Positions 1-5,181 are shown, numbered from the stretch's first letter. The stretch is DNA of 9,786 nt from Anaerolineae bacterium (GCA_027079895.1 JALWUZ010000799.1:1-9786), one strand, 5' to 3'. Notes: generated by a model not told the origin, from the sequence alone. Numbers and translations are program-made.

Positions 1-502
1 CGACATCGAGGTGGTCGCCGAGAAGATCGTCCGGCGCAACCGCTCCGGCTCGAAGTTCAGCATCGTCGTCGTGGCGGAGGGGGCGCGGCCGGTCGGCGGC
101 GAGGCGGTCTATCAGGCGGAACGGGAAATCGGCGGTATGCGGCGGCTGGGGGGCATCGGGGAGGTGGTGGCGTCGCAGATCAAGCGGCAGTGCGGGGTCG
201 AGGTGCGCGTCACGGTGTTGGGGCACTTGCAGCGGGGCGGCTCGCCGACCGCTTTCGACCGGCTGCTGGCGAGTCGTTTCGGCTCGATGGCGGTGCATCA
301 CATCGCCTGGGGGCACATCGGCCACATGGTCGCCCTGAAGGACGAGGGGATCATCTCCGTGCCGATTGCCGAGGCGGTCTCCCAGCAGAAGTTCGTCCCC
401 CTGGATACCGACATTCTGCTGACGGCCTTCGGGCTGGGCATCTGTATGGGCAACAGCCGCGAGGAGATCGAGCGTATGCAGAGACAGAAGAAGAAGGGAT
501 GA
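1..502 (+). CDS. pfkA: 6-phosphofructokinase, C-terminal part (5'-truncated by window edge)
   Basis: This enzyme phosphorylates fructose 6-phosphate to fructose 1,6-bisphosphate in cytoplasmic glycolysis. About 166 codons are visible (first full codon at base 2) and the true start lies upstream. The signature is LGHLQRGGSPTAFDRLLASR, the PFK motif (LGxxQRGGxPxxxDRxLAxR) that contributes to fructose 6-phosphate binding. It is preceded by VVAEGA and followed by a C-terminal region of the type MVALKDEGIISVPIAEAV with VPLD. That tail resembles actinobacterial and Chloroflexi 'group III' PFKs more than the E. coli PfkA tail. Whether the phosphoryl donor is ATP or pyrophosphate cannot be read here, because the deciding N-terminal residues are outside the window. 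The stop is TGA at 500-502, 11 bases before a strong terminator, so this is probably the last gene of its transcript. Family is certain; cofactor class is inferred. Confidence 0.93.
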   Translation, partial: DIEVVAEKIVRRNRSGSKFSIVVVAEGARPVGGEAVYQAEREIGGMRRLGGIGEVVASQIKRQCGVEVRVTVLGHLQRGGSPTAFDRLLASRFGSMAVHHIAWGHIGHMVALKDEGIISVPIAEAVSQQKFVPLDTDILLTAFGLGICMGNSREEIERMQRQKKKG

Positions 503-513
503 TGTCGCCGGGG

Positions 514-555
514 ATGTGTGCGACGCGCTTCCGAAGTGCGTCGCACATGTTTTTT
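514..555 (+). terminator. Rho-independent terminator after the phosphofructokinase gene
   Basis: The arms 517-526 (TGTGCGACGC) and 538-547 (GCGTCGCACA) are perfectly complementary. Pairing extends inward through 527-530/534-537 (one G-T pair) to a three-base loop, and outward through 514-516/548-550 with wobble pairs, giving a stem of about 17 pairs. A run of six T (550-555) follows directly. The last T residues are also the first bases of the next promoter's -35 box. Confidence 0.9.
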
Positions 556-582
556 GACAGCCCAATGAGGTTGTGGTACACT
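554..582 (+). promoter_or_regulatory. Sigma-70-type promoter of the polyferredoxin-AOR operon
   Basis: The -35 box TTGACA (554-559) is a full consensus match. It is separated by exactly 17 bases from TACACT (577-582), which matches TATAAT at four of six positions. Transcription would start near 589, leaving a leader of about 30 bases. The -35 box sits on the T-tract of the preceding terminator. Confidence 0.8.
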
Positions 583-605
583 GAATCCGACTCACTCACA
601 TCCTA

Positions 606-612
606 TAAGGAG
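606..612 (+). promoter_or_regulatory. Ribosome binding site of the polyferredoxin gene
   Basis: TAAGGAG at 606-612 lies eight bases before the ATG at 621 and supports that start. Confidence 0.8.
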
Positions 613-620
613 AGCACACG

Positions 621-1016
621 ATGAAAGTTCTGGCTTACAATTCCGAACTGTGCGTTGGTTGCTATGTCTGTGAGGAGGTCTGCGCCGAGACATGGTTCAA
701 GGTGCCCGACCGAGAGAAGTCCAGCATCCGCATCCACGAAAGACGCCAGGAAGGGGCCGTCGTCCTCAGCGCGGTGTTCTGCAATCAGTGCGGCGAGTGC
801 ATCGCCGTCTGCCCCACCGAGGCCCTCTATCGGGACAAGAAGGGCATCGTCCGCCTGCGGAAGAAGCAGTGCGTCGGCTGCCTGTCTTGCGTGGGGTTCT
901 GCCCGGAGGAGGCGATGTTCTTCCATCCCGACCAGGCGGAGCCGTTCAAGTGTACCGCCTGCGGGCAGTGCGTCGAGGAGTGCCCCGCCGGGGCGTTGGC
1001 AATCGTGGATGTGTGA
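621..1016 (+). CDS. Polyferredoxin with four [4Fe-4S] motifs, likely electron-transfer subunit of the AOR-family enzyme
   Basis: This 131-residue cytoplasmic iron-sulfur protein has exactly 16 cysteines arranged as four CxxCxxCxxxC sets: 11-14-17-21, 54-57-60-64, 84-87-90-94 and 111-114-117-121. The last three sets end in Cys-Pro, as in classical ferredoxins; the first ends in Cys-Ala. This predicts four [4Fe-4S] clusters forming an electron wire. There is no signal peptide or membrane segment. Small four-cluster subunits are known partners of AOR-family tungstoenzymes (for example WOR5 of Pyrococcus furiosus and the AOR of Aromatoleum aromaticum). Here the AOR gene starts 36 bases downstream with its own ribosome binding site. 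I infer that the two proteins form a complex or an electron-transfer pair. It could also serve as a general ferredoxin. The ATG start has a good ribosome binding site. Confidence 0.92.
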   Translation: MKVLAYNSELCVGCYVCEEVCAETWFKVPDREKSSIRIHERRQEGAVVLSAVFCNQCGECIAVCPTEALYRDKKGIVRLRKKQCVGCLSCVGFCPEEAMFFHPDQAEPFKCTACGQCVEECPAGALAIVDV

Positions 1017-1037
1017 GCGGTCAATTCAGCAAAACGT

Positions 1038-1044
1038 TAAGGAG
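1038..1044 (+). promoter_or_regulatory. Ribosome binding site of the AOR-family gene
   Basis: TAAGGAG at 1038-1044 lies eight bases before the ATG at 1053. It is the same motif and spacing as upstream of the polyferredoxin gene. Confidence 0.8.
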
Positions 1045-1052
1045 AAAGAACG

Positions 1053-3203
1053 ATGTCCGCACAAGCAAGTACAACCCGCCCTGTGCTGGCCGAGTACACT
1101 TACGAGCCCCCCTCCGTCGAGCGGGGGTACACCGGCCAGACGCTGTACGTCAATTTGTCCGATAACACCATCTCCACCAAGCCGGTCAGCGATGAGATGA
1201 AGGAGAAGTTCATCGGCGGGCGCGGCTTTGGCCTGTGGCTGCTGTGGCAGGGGGTCAAGGACGATACCCGCTGGAATGACCCGGAGAACGAGATCATCAT
1301 CTCGACCGGGCCCTGCGGGGGTATCACGCAGTACGCCGGCTCCGGTAAGTCGCTGGTCGTCTCCATTTCGCCGCTGACGAACATAGTGATTGACTCCAAC
1401 GTCGGCGGGCACTTCGGTCCCCTGCTCAAGTTCGCCGGTTGGGACGCGCTGGAGATTCAGGGGAAGGCGGAGCGGGAGGTGATCGTGGTGATTGACGGCA
1501 CGACCGGGCGCGTCACTATCGAGGAGGCCGGGGATGTGCCGGTGGACACTCACAAGGTGGGCCATTGGCTGATCGAGGAGATGGCGGAAAGCGAGAAGGA
1601 TCGGTACTTTATGTCCGCCGTCTCCGCCGGAAGCGGCGCGGAGCACACGCTGATGGGCTGTCTGAACTTCAGTTTCTACGACCGGAAGCGGAAGGCCCCC
1701 CGTTTCAAGCAGGCCGGACGGGGGGGCATCGGCACCGTTTTCCGCGACAAGGGGATCCGGGCGTTGGTGGTCAAGAGCGGGCCGGTGCGCGGGGACTCCA
1801 ATCACCCGGCCGACCTGGAGCGCATCGCCCGCGCCGGCGTGCGGTTGCACAAGGAGATTCACGACCACGACGATGAGCAATGCCGTATGCGGCGGCGGGG
1901 CACACCCTACCTGGTGCAGATTATGGACGATTACGACCTGCTGCCGGTTCACAACTACAAGTTCGGCTCCCACCCGGAGACGCCGAAGATCAACGGGGAT
2001 GTGTGGGAGGCCCGTTTCACCCAGGGGATACCGGACGGCTGCTGGTACGGCTGCACGCTGTCCTGCGCCCACGCGGTGGACGGTTATCAACTGCGCACCG
2101 GCCCGTACAAGGGGGAGACGGTGATCGTGGACGGGCCGGAGTACGAGACTATCGCCGGAATCGGCTCCAACTGCGGCATCTTCGACCCCGACATCATCCT
2201 GGAGGCCAATTTCTACTGCGATACCTACGGGCTGGATACGATCTCCTTCGCCACCTCGTTGGCGTTCGTGATGGAGTGCTACGAGGCCGGCATTCTCGAC
2301 CAGGAGAAGACCGGCGGGCTGGAACTGAATTTCGGCAATGGGGAGGCCGCCCTGGAACTGCTGCACCAGACAGCCCGTGGCGAGGGGTTCGGCAAAGTCT
2401 TCGGGCAGGGCATCCGCCGGATGAAGGCTTATTTCGTCGAGCACTTCGGCGCGGACGCGGCCTTCCTGAACGACATCGGGATGGAGGCGAAGGGGCTGGA
2501 GTATTCCGAGTACGTCTGCAAGGAGTCGCTGGCGCAGCAGGGCGGTTACGGTCTGACTAACAAGGGGCCGCAGCACGACGAGGCGTGGCTGATTTTTATG
2601 GATCAGGTCAGCAACCTCCTGCCGACTTTCGAGGACAAGGCGGAGGCCCTGCACTACTTCCCGATGTGGCGCACCTGGTTCGGTCTGTGCGGCTTCTGCA
2701 AACTGCCGTGGAACGACATCCAGCCGCCCGATAACGCCGAGAGCGAGGACCCGGCCAAGATACCGGAGCACGTCCGCAATTACGTGGAGATTTTCTCCGG
2801 CGTCACCGGCCAGGAAGTGACCGCCGAGGACCTCATCACAATGTCGGAGCGGGTCTACAATTTCCAGCGGGTGTTCAACATCCGGCTGGGGTACGGGCTG
2901 CGAGACCACGACGATGTGCCCTACCGCTCGATGGGCCCGGTGACGGTCGAGGAGTATGAGTCGCGGGCGGAGCGGTACGACAAGCAACTGCGGGAACTGG
3001 TGGGGGTGGACCCGGCCGGGATGAGCACGGAGGAGAAGGTGGCCGCGCTGCGGAAGTACCGCGAGGAGCAGTACGAGAAGTTGAAGGACGCGGTCTACGA
3101 ACGGCGCGGCTGGACGCGGAACGCGGTCCCGAAGGTGGAGACGCTGCGGAAGTTGGGGATTGATTACCCCGACGTGGTGGCCGTCGTCGAGAAGTATCTG
3201 TAG
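1053..3203 (+). CDS. Aldehyde ferredoxin oxidoreductase family tungstoenzyme, catalytic subunit (substrate unknown)
   Basis: The protein has 716 residues, against about 605 for P. furiosus AOR. Enzymes of this family carry a tungsto-bispterin cofactor and one [4Fe-4S] cluster and usually oxidise aldehydes to acids with ferredoxin, though some members act on other substrates, such as benzoyl-CoA reductase BamB. The N-terminal domain (about 22-230) shows GGRGFG, STGPCGG and GRGGIGTVFRDKG. From remembered P. furiosus AOR sequence, Glu365 in GPEYE aligns with Glu313 and His508 in KGPQH with His448. The first pterin motif, DTYGLDTIS at 390-398, is intact with the same 25-residue spacing from the Glu. 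Cluster ligands are proposed as Cys330, Cys334, Cys338 and Cys546. The C-terminal end (YERRGWTRNAVPKVETLRKLG) is typical of the family. Oddities: the first three Cys are spaced CxxxCxxxC rather than CxxCxxxC, the second pterin motif has Thr541 where Asp is expected, and EANF replaces the EANH iron-site motif. The substrate cannot be assigned. Confidence 0.93.
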   Translation: MSAQASTTRPVLAEYTYEPPSVERGYTGQTLYVNLSDNTISTKPVSDEMKEKFIGGRGFGLWLLWQGVKDDTRWNDPENEIIISTGPCGGITQYAGSGKSLVVSISPLTNIVIDSNVGGHFGPLLKFAGWDALEIQGKAEREVIVVIDGTTGRVTIEEAGDVPVDTHKVGHWLIEEMAESEKDRYFMSAVSAGSGAEHTLMGCLNFSFYDRKRKAPRFKQAGRGGIGTVFRDKGIRALVVKSGPVRGDSNHPADLERIARAGVRLHKEIHDHDDEQCRMRRRGTPYLVQIMDDYDLLPVHNYKFGSHPETPKINGDVWEARFTQGIPDGCWYGCTLSCAHAVDGYQLRTGPYKGETVIVDGPEYETIAGIGSNCGIFDPDIILEANFYCDTYGLDTISFATSLAFVMECYEAGILDQEKTGGLELNFGNGEAALELLHQTARGEGFGKVFGQGIRRMKAYFVEHFGADAAFLNDIGMEAKGLEYSEYVCKESLAQQGGYGLTNKGPQHDEAWLIFMDQVSNLLPTFEDKAEALHYFPMWRTWFGLCGFCKLPWNDIQPPDNAESEDPAKIPEHVRNYVEIFSGVTGQEVTAEDLITMSERVYNFQRVFNIRLGYGLRDHDDVPYRSMGPVTVEEYESRAERYDKQLRELVGVDPAGMSTEEKVAALRKYREEQYEKLKDAVYERRGWTRNAVPKVETLRKLGIDYPDVVAVVEKYL

Positions 3204-3214
3204 CCGGTCGAATG

Positions 3215-3259
3215 ACACCTGACAGGTCGCGGGGGCGAGCCTCCGGGCCTGTCAGGTGT
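3215..3259 (+). terminator. Strong inverted repeat after the AOR gene, likely terminator or attenuator
   Basis: The arms 3215-3226 (ACACCTGACAGG) and 3248-3259 (CCTGTCAGGTGT) are a perfect 12-bp inverted repeat. They enclose a 21-base GC-rich loop that can partly pair with itself (GGGGG at 3231-3235 with CCTCC at 3240-3244). It starts 12 bases after the AOR stop. No clean T-tract follows, only TTGTGTGTG, so termination may be weak or factor-dependent. The repeat nearly touches the next gene, so partial read-through into it is plausible. Confidence 0.6.
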
Positions 3260-3273
3260 TGTGTGTGAGGGAT

Positions 3274-3537
3274 ATGCTCACCGAGGAAACAGCCGAGACG
3301 TTGGCCGGGTATGGCCGCGCCAACGAGTATCTGAAGCGGGAGCGGTGGGAGCGTCTGGCCCGCATGACGCCGGAGGAGTCCCGCGCGATCTATTCCGACC
3401 TCTGCGCGGGGTACTACGGGCGCGTCACGGCGGAGGAGTTGGCCGCCGTTGACCGGCGGCGTCTGGCAACTATGCTCAAGGTGCGGCGGGCGATGGCCGC
3501 CGTGGCGCGGGGGCTGGGGTATCTGGACGATGAATGA
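3274..3537 (+). CDS. Unrecognised 87-aa charged helical protein upstream of a nucleotidyltransferase
   Basis: I do not recognise the family. The protein is short, rich in Arg, Glu and Ala, has no His, and has no signal peptide or membrane segment. It looks almost wholly alpha-helical, with a middle segment of the form RWERLARMTPEESRAIYSDL. I chose the ATG at 3274; GTG codons at 3256 and 3265 are in frame, but the first lies inside the preceding inverted repeat. The ribosome binding site is poor (GTGAGGG only a few bases before the ATG). Its last eight bases overlap the ATG of the following nucleotidyltransferase, in the arrangement ATGAATGA, so the two are translationally coupled. In comparable two-gene units the small first protein is often an antitoxin or partner of the nucleotidyltransferase. 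That role is inferred from position only. The absence of His argues against a HEPN-type partner with an RxxxxH site. Confidence 0.7.
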   Translation: MLTEETAETLAGYGRANEYLKRERWERLARMTPEESRAIYSDLCAGYYGRVTAEELAAVDRRRLATMLKVRRAMAAVARGLGYLDDE

Positions 3538-4099
3538 GCAGGAACGGGCTCTGTGGGAATTGCACGCTTACCTGGCCGCCCAGGGATTACCCCACTTGGT
3601 CATCGGCGGGTTGGCGGTGCAGCGTTGGGGGGAGCCGCGCCTGACGAGGGACGTGGACGTGACGGTCATCCTGCCGCCGGACGACCCGCTCCCCGCCCTG
3701 CGGAGGCTGGCGGCCCGGTTCACCCCCCGCCTGCCGGATGCGGTGGAGTTCGCCCGCCGCAATCGGATGTTGTTGCTCAGCGCGTCCAACGGAGTCCCGC
3801 TGGACATCGCGCTGGGGCTGCCGGGTTACGAGGAGGAGGCGGTCAGGCGGGCGACGGCCTGGGAGTTGGAGCCCGGCAAGGCGGTGCCGGTCTGTTCCGC
3901 CGAAGACCTCATCATCCACAAGGTCGTCGCCGGCCGGCCGCGCGACCTGGAAGACGTGGTGGGCGTCCTGCACCGTCAGGGAGAGGCGTTAGACCTGGCT
4001 TTCATCCGGCGGTGGCTGGAGGAGTTCGCCGCGCTGATGGGGGACTCCGCTCTGCCGGAGCGGTTCGAGGCCCTTCTGCGGGAGGCGAAGGCGGTATGA
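3530..4099 (+). CDS. Nucleotidyltransferase-fold protein, AbiEii/AbiGii-toxin-like
   Basis: This 189-residue soluble protein belongs to the minimal nucleotidyltransferase superfamily. The core signature runs from Gly26-Gly27 through WGEPRLTRDVDV, with Asp41 and Asp43 as the metal-binding DxD and Asp92 (in VPLDIALG) as the probable third carboxylate. The later block SAEDLIIHKVVAGRPRDLED (123-142) is typical of AbiEii-like and DUF6036-like proteins. Relatives transfer NMP groups to proteins, tRNA or antibiotics, and some are toxins; the target here is unknown. The ATG at 3530 overlaps the upstream small gene by eight bases, which is preferred over an in-frame ATG at 3449 that would add 27 shadow residues. 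Its TGA overlaps the next gene's ATG (ATGA at 4096-4099), making a three-gene coupled unit. A toxin-antitoxin module is one reading. Activation of the neighbouring Gly-Gly protein is another, more speculative one. Confidence 0.85.
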   Translation: MNEQERALWELHAYLAAQGLPHLVIGGLAVQRWGEPRLTRDVDVTVILPPDDPLPALRRLAARFTPRLPDAVEFARRNRMLLLSASNGVPLDIALGLPGYEEEAVRRATAWELEPGKAVPVCSAEDLIIHKVVAGRPRDLEDVVGVLHRQGEALDLAFIRRWLEEFAALMGDSALPERFEALLREAKAV

Positions 4100-4296
4100 T
4101 TCTGGTCAACAACCGGGACGAGGTGGAGTGGGAGGAGGGGCTGACGGTGGCCGCGCTCTTGGAGCGGTTCAGGTACACCTTCCCCCACATCATCGTCAAG
4201 ATCAACGGGGAGGTGGTGCCCCGCGCCGAGTATCCCACCCGCGAGATTCCCGACGGGGCGGAGGTGTGGGTAATTCATCTCATCGCCGGAGGGTAG
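4096..4296 (+). CDS. ThiS/MoaD-like ubiquitin-fold sulfur carrier protein
   Basis: This 66-residue protein ends in ...IHLIAGG. The C-terminal Gly-Gly is the tail that is adenylated and thiocarboxylated in ThiS and MoaD. The block VKINGEVVPRAEYPTREIPD followed by GAEVWVI matches the beta-grasp pattern of ThiS (NGEVVPR..., then DGD-V-I), and the length equals that of typical ThiS. ThiS donates sulfur to the thiamin thiazole; MoaD donates it to molybdopterin, the pterin used by Mo and W enzymes. MoaD/ThiS-like genes are often found near AOR-family genes, so a role in tungsto-pterin synthesis is a reasonable inference. No thiG, thiF, moaE or moeB homologue is visible here. The start ATG at 4096 overlaps the stop of the nucleotidyltransferase gene (ATGA), with GGGAGG at 4079-4084 as a loosely spaced ribosome binding site. 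Confidence 0.87.
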   Translation: MILVNNRDEVEWEEGLTVAALLERFRYTFPHIIVKINGEVVPRAEYPTREIPDGAEVWVIHLIAGG

Positions 4297-4306
4297 GGCG
4301 GAGGGG

Positions 4307-4332
4307 CTGTTTGCCAAATCTGTTTGCCAAAT
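4307..4332 (+). repeat. 13-bp perfect tandem repeat carrying two -35-like boxes
   Basis: CTGTTTGCCAAAT occurs at 4307-4319 and again at 4320-4332. Each copy holds TTGCCA, at 4311-4316 and 4324-4329. Only the second copy is at 17 bases from the -10 box. The repeat could be a duplicated promoter element or a tandem operator. Confidence 0.85.
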
Positions 4333-4352
4333 CAGTCCGTTTGTGTTATGAT
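4324..4352 (+). promoter_or_regulatory. Sigma-70-type promoter of the rpsF-ssb-rpsR operon
   Basis: TTGCCA (4324-4329, one mismatch to consensus) and TATGAT (4347-4352, one mismatch) are separated by exactly 17 bases. Transcription would start near 4359, giving a leader of about 75 bases before the rpsF start, which holds the hairpin described next. Confidence 0.8.
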
Positions 4353-4370
4353 ACCGCCCGTTGCGTGCCC

Positions 4371-4434
4371 TGACGGGCTTTCCGCTCCCGGCTGAGACCG
4401 GGGGCAATCCCACGGAAAGGAGGTGAACCGGTCA
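4371..4434 (+). promoter_or_regulatory. Structured rpsF leader, candidate S6:S18 autoregulatory RNA
   Basis: Three nested helices can form. The inner one pairs 4385-4391 (CTCCCGG) with 4398-4404 (CCGGGGG, one wobble) around a six-base loop. The middle one pairs 4378-4384 (CTTTCCG) perfectly with 4413-4419 (CGGAAAG), leaving a one-sided bulge CAATCCCA (4405-4412). An outer one pairs 4371-4377 (TGACGGG) with 4428-4434 (CCGGTCA) with one mismatch and would enclose the Shine-Dalgarno AGGAGGTGA (4418-4426) next to the start codon. Leaders of rpsF in many bacteria carry a hairpin with a C-rich bulge bound by the S6:S18 dimer, which represses its own operon. The architecture here fits that idea, but I have not matched it base by base to the described motif. 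Confidence 0.6.
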
Positions 4435-4722
4435 GTGCGCGATTATGAGTTGGTCTTCATCGTTCACCCGGAAGTGGACGGAGACGACTTCACCGCCATC
4501 GTCGAAAAGGTCAAGGGCCTGGTCGAACGCAATCACGGTACGGTCGTCACCGTTGACATCTGGGGTCTGCGCCGACTGGCCTATCCCATTCAGAAGCAGT
4601 GGGAAGGCCAGTATGTGTTGATGCGCCTGGAGATGGAGCCGCAGGGCGTGGCCGGGCTGGAACGTGACTTGGGCCTGGTCGAGCCGGTGATGCGTCATCT
4701 GATAGTGCGCGTCGAGGAGTAG
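4435..4722 (+). CDS. rpsF: 30S ribosomal protein S6
   Basis: This 95-residue protein binds S18 and the central domain of 16S rRNA in the small subunit platform. It begins MRDYELVFIVHPE, the usual S6 opening, followed by the family pattern DIWGLRRLAYPIQKQWEGQY and LERDLGLVEPVMRHLIVRV. The length is normal for S6, without the acidic C-terminal extension seen in some proteobacteria. I chose the GTG at 4435, eight bases after the strong Shine-Dalgarno AGGAGGTGA (4418-4426). An in-frame GTG at 4423 lies inside that Shine-Dalgarno and would add four residues that S6 proteins lack. It is the first gene of the rpsF-ssb-rpsR order common across bacteria. Confidence 0.96.
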   Translation: MRDYELVFIVHPEVDGDDFTAIVEKVKGLVERNHGTVVTVDIWGLRRLAYPIQKQWEGQYVLMRLEMEPQGVAGLERDLGLVEPVMRHLIVRVEE

Positions 4723-4734
4723 GTCGAGGAGTAG
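4711..4734 (+). repeat. 12-bp tandem duplication spanning the rpsF stop codon
   Basis: GTCGAGGAGTAG at 4711-4722 is repeated exactly at 4723-4734. The first copy encodes Val-Glu-Glu-stop, the end of S6; the second repeats the same codons in frame after the stop. Confidence 0.9.
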
Positions 4735-4779
4735 CAAGGCGGTTGCCGTTGTCGCAGGTGTCGGAGACGAGGTGGGAAA

Positions 4780-5163
4780 ATGACGCGGGGCTTGAACAAG
4801 GTGATGATTATCGGTAACGTGGGACGGGACCCGGAGATGCGGTATATGCCCAGCGGCAAGCCGGTGACATCTTTCAGCGTCGCCACGACCCGCAGTTGGA
4901 CGAACTCCGAGGGCCGCCGTCGAGAGGAGACCGAATGGTTCAACGTGGTGGCGTGGGGCAACCTGGCCGAAATCTGTAAGCAGCATCTCCACAAGGGACA
5001 GCAAGTCTACATCGAGGGCCGCTTGCAGACACGCAGTTGGGAGGATCACGAGGGGAAGAGGCGGTACCGCACCGAGTTGGTGGCCAACGAGATGATTATG
5101 TTGAGCCGGCAGAACGAGGTGGTGGAGCACGCCGTCCCCGCCGATGAGGAACCGGAGTGGTAA
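4780..5163 (+). CDS. ssb: Single-stranded DNA-binding protein
   Basis: This 127-residue protein binds and protects single-stranded DNA during replication, repair and recombination, normally as a tetramer. The OB fold covers about residues 1-110. It has the characteristic opening LNKVMIIGNVGRDPEMRY, the block ETEWFNVVAWGNLAE, and YIEGRLQTRSWEDHEGKRRY. Trp40 and Trp53 are in positions typical of DNA-stacking aromatics. The C-terminal linker is unusually short (about 20 residues). The tail is acidic but ends ADEEPEW rather than the usual DDDIPF-like tip that recruits partner proteins. The ATG at 4780 follows GAGGTGG (4769-4775). The gap to rpsF is 57 bases and to rpsR 18 bases, so one transcript is likely. 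Confidence 0.96.
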   Translation: MTRGLNKVMIIGNVGRDPEMRYMPSGKPVTSFSVATTRSWTNSEGRRREETEWFNVVAWGNLAEICKQHLHKGQQVYIEGRLQTRSWEDHEGKRRYRTELVANEMIMLSRQNEVVEHAVPADEEPEW

Positions 5164-5181
5164 CGATAGGAGGATGAGATA

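Noticed and set aside
1026..3218. 730-codon open frame on the minus strand
   Set aside because: It lies wholly opposite the AOR-family gene, and its product shows no family signature. It is a GC-driven shadow.
3449..3451. ATG at 3449 as start of the nucleotidyltransferase
   Set aside because: It would add 27 residues read out of frame over the upstream gene, with no homology-like character. The ATG at 3530 gives the normal overlap and N-terminus.
3274..4099. HEPN-MNT toxin-antitoxin pair
   Set aside because: The small protein has no His and so no RxxxxH HEPN site. The nucleotidyltransferase pattern is closer to AbiEii/DUF6036 than to MNT antitoxins. A different toxin-antitoxin type remains possible.
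4385..4404. CTGAGA in the rpsF leader, as in the core of TPP riboswitches
   Set aside because: Here it is simply the loop of a short hairpin. The other conserved TPP elements (the ACC... and GAACCTGAT blocks) are absent, and the downstream gene is ribosomal.
4423..4425. GTG at 4423 as rpsF start
   Set aside because: It lies within the Shine-Dalgarno AGGAGGTGA. The GTG at 4435 gives the conserved S6 N-terminus.
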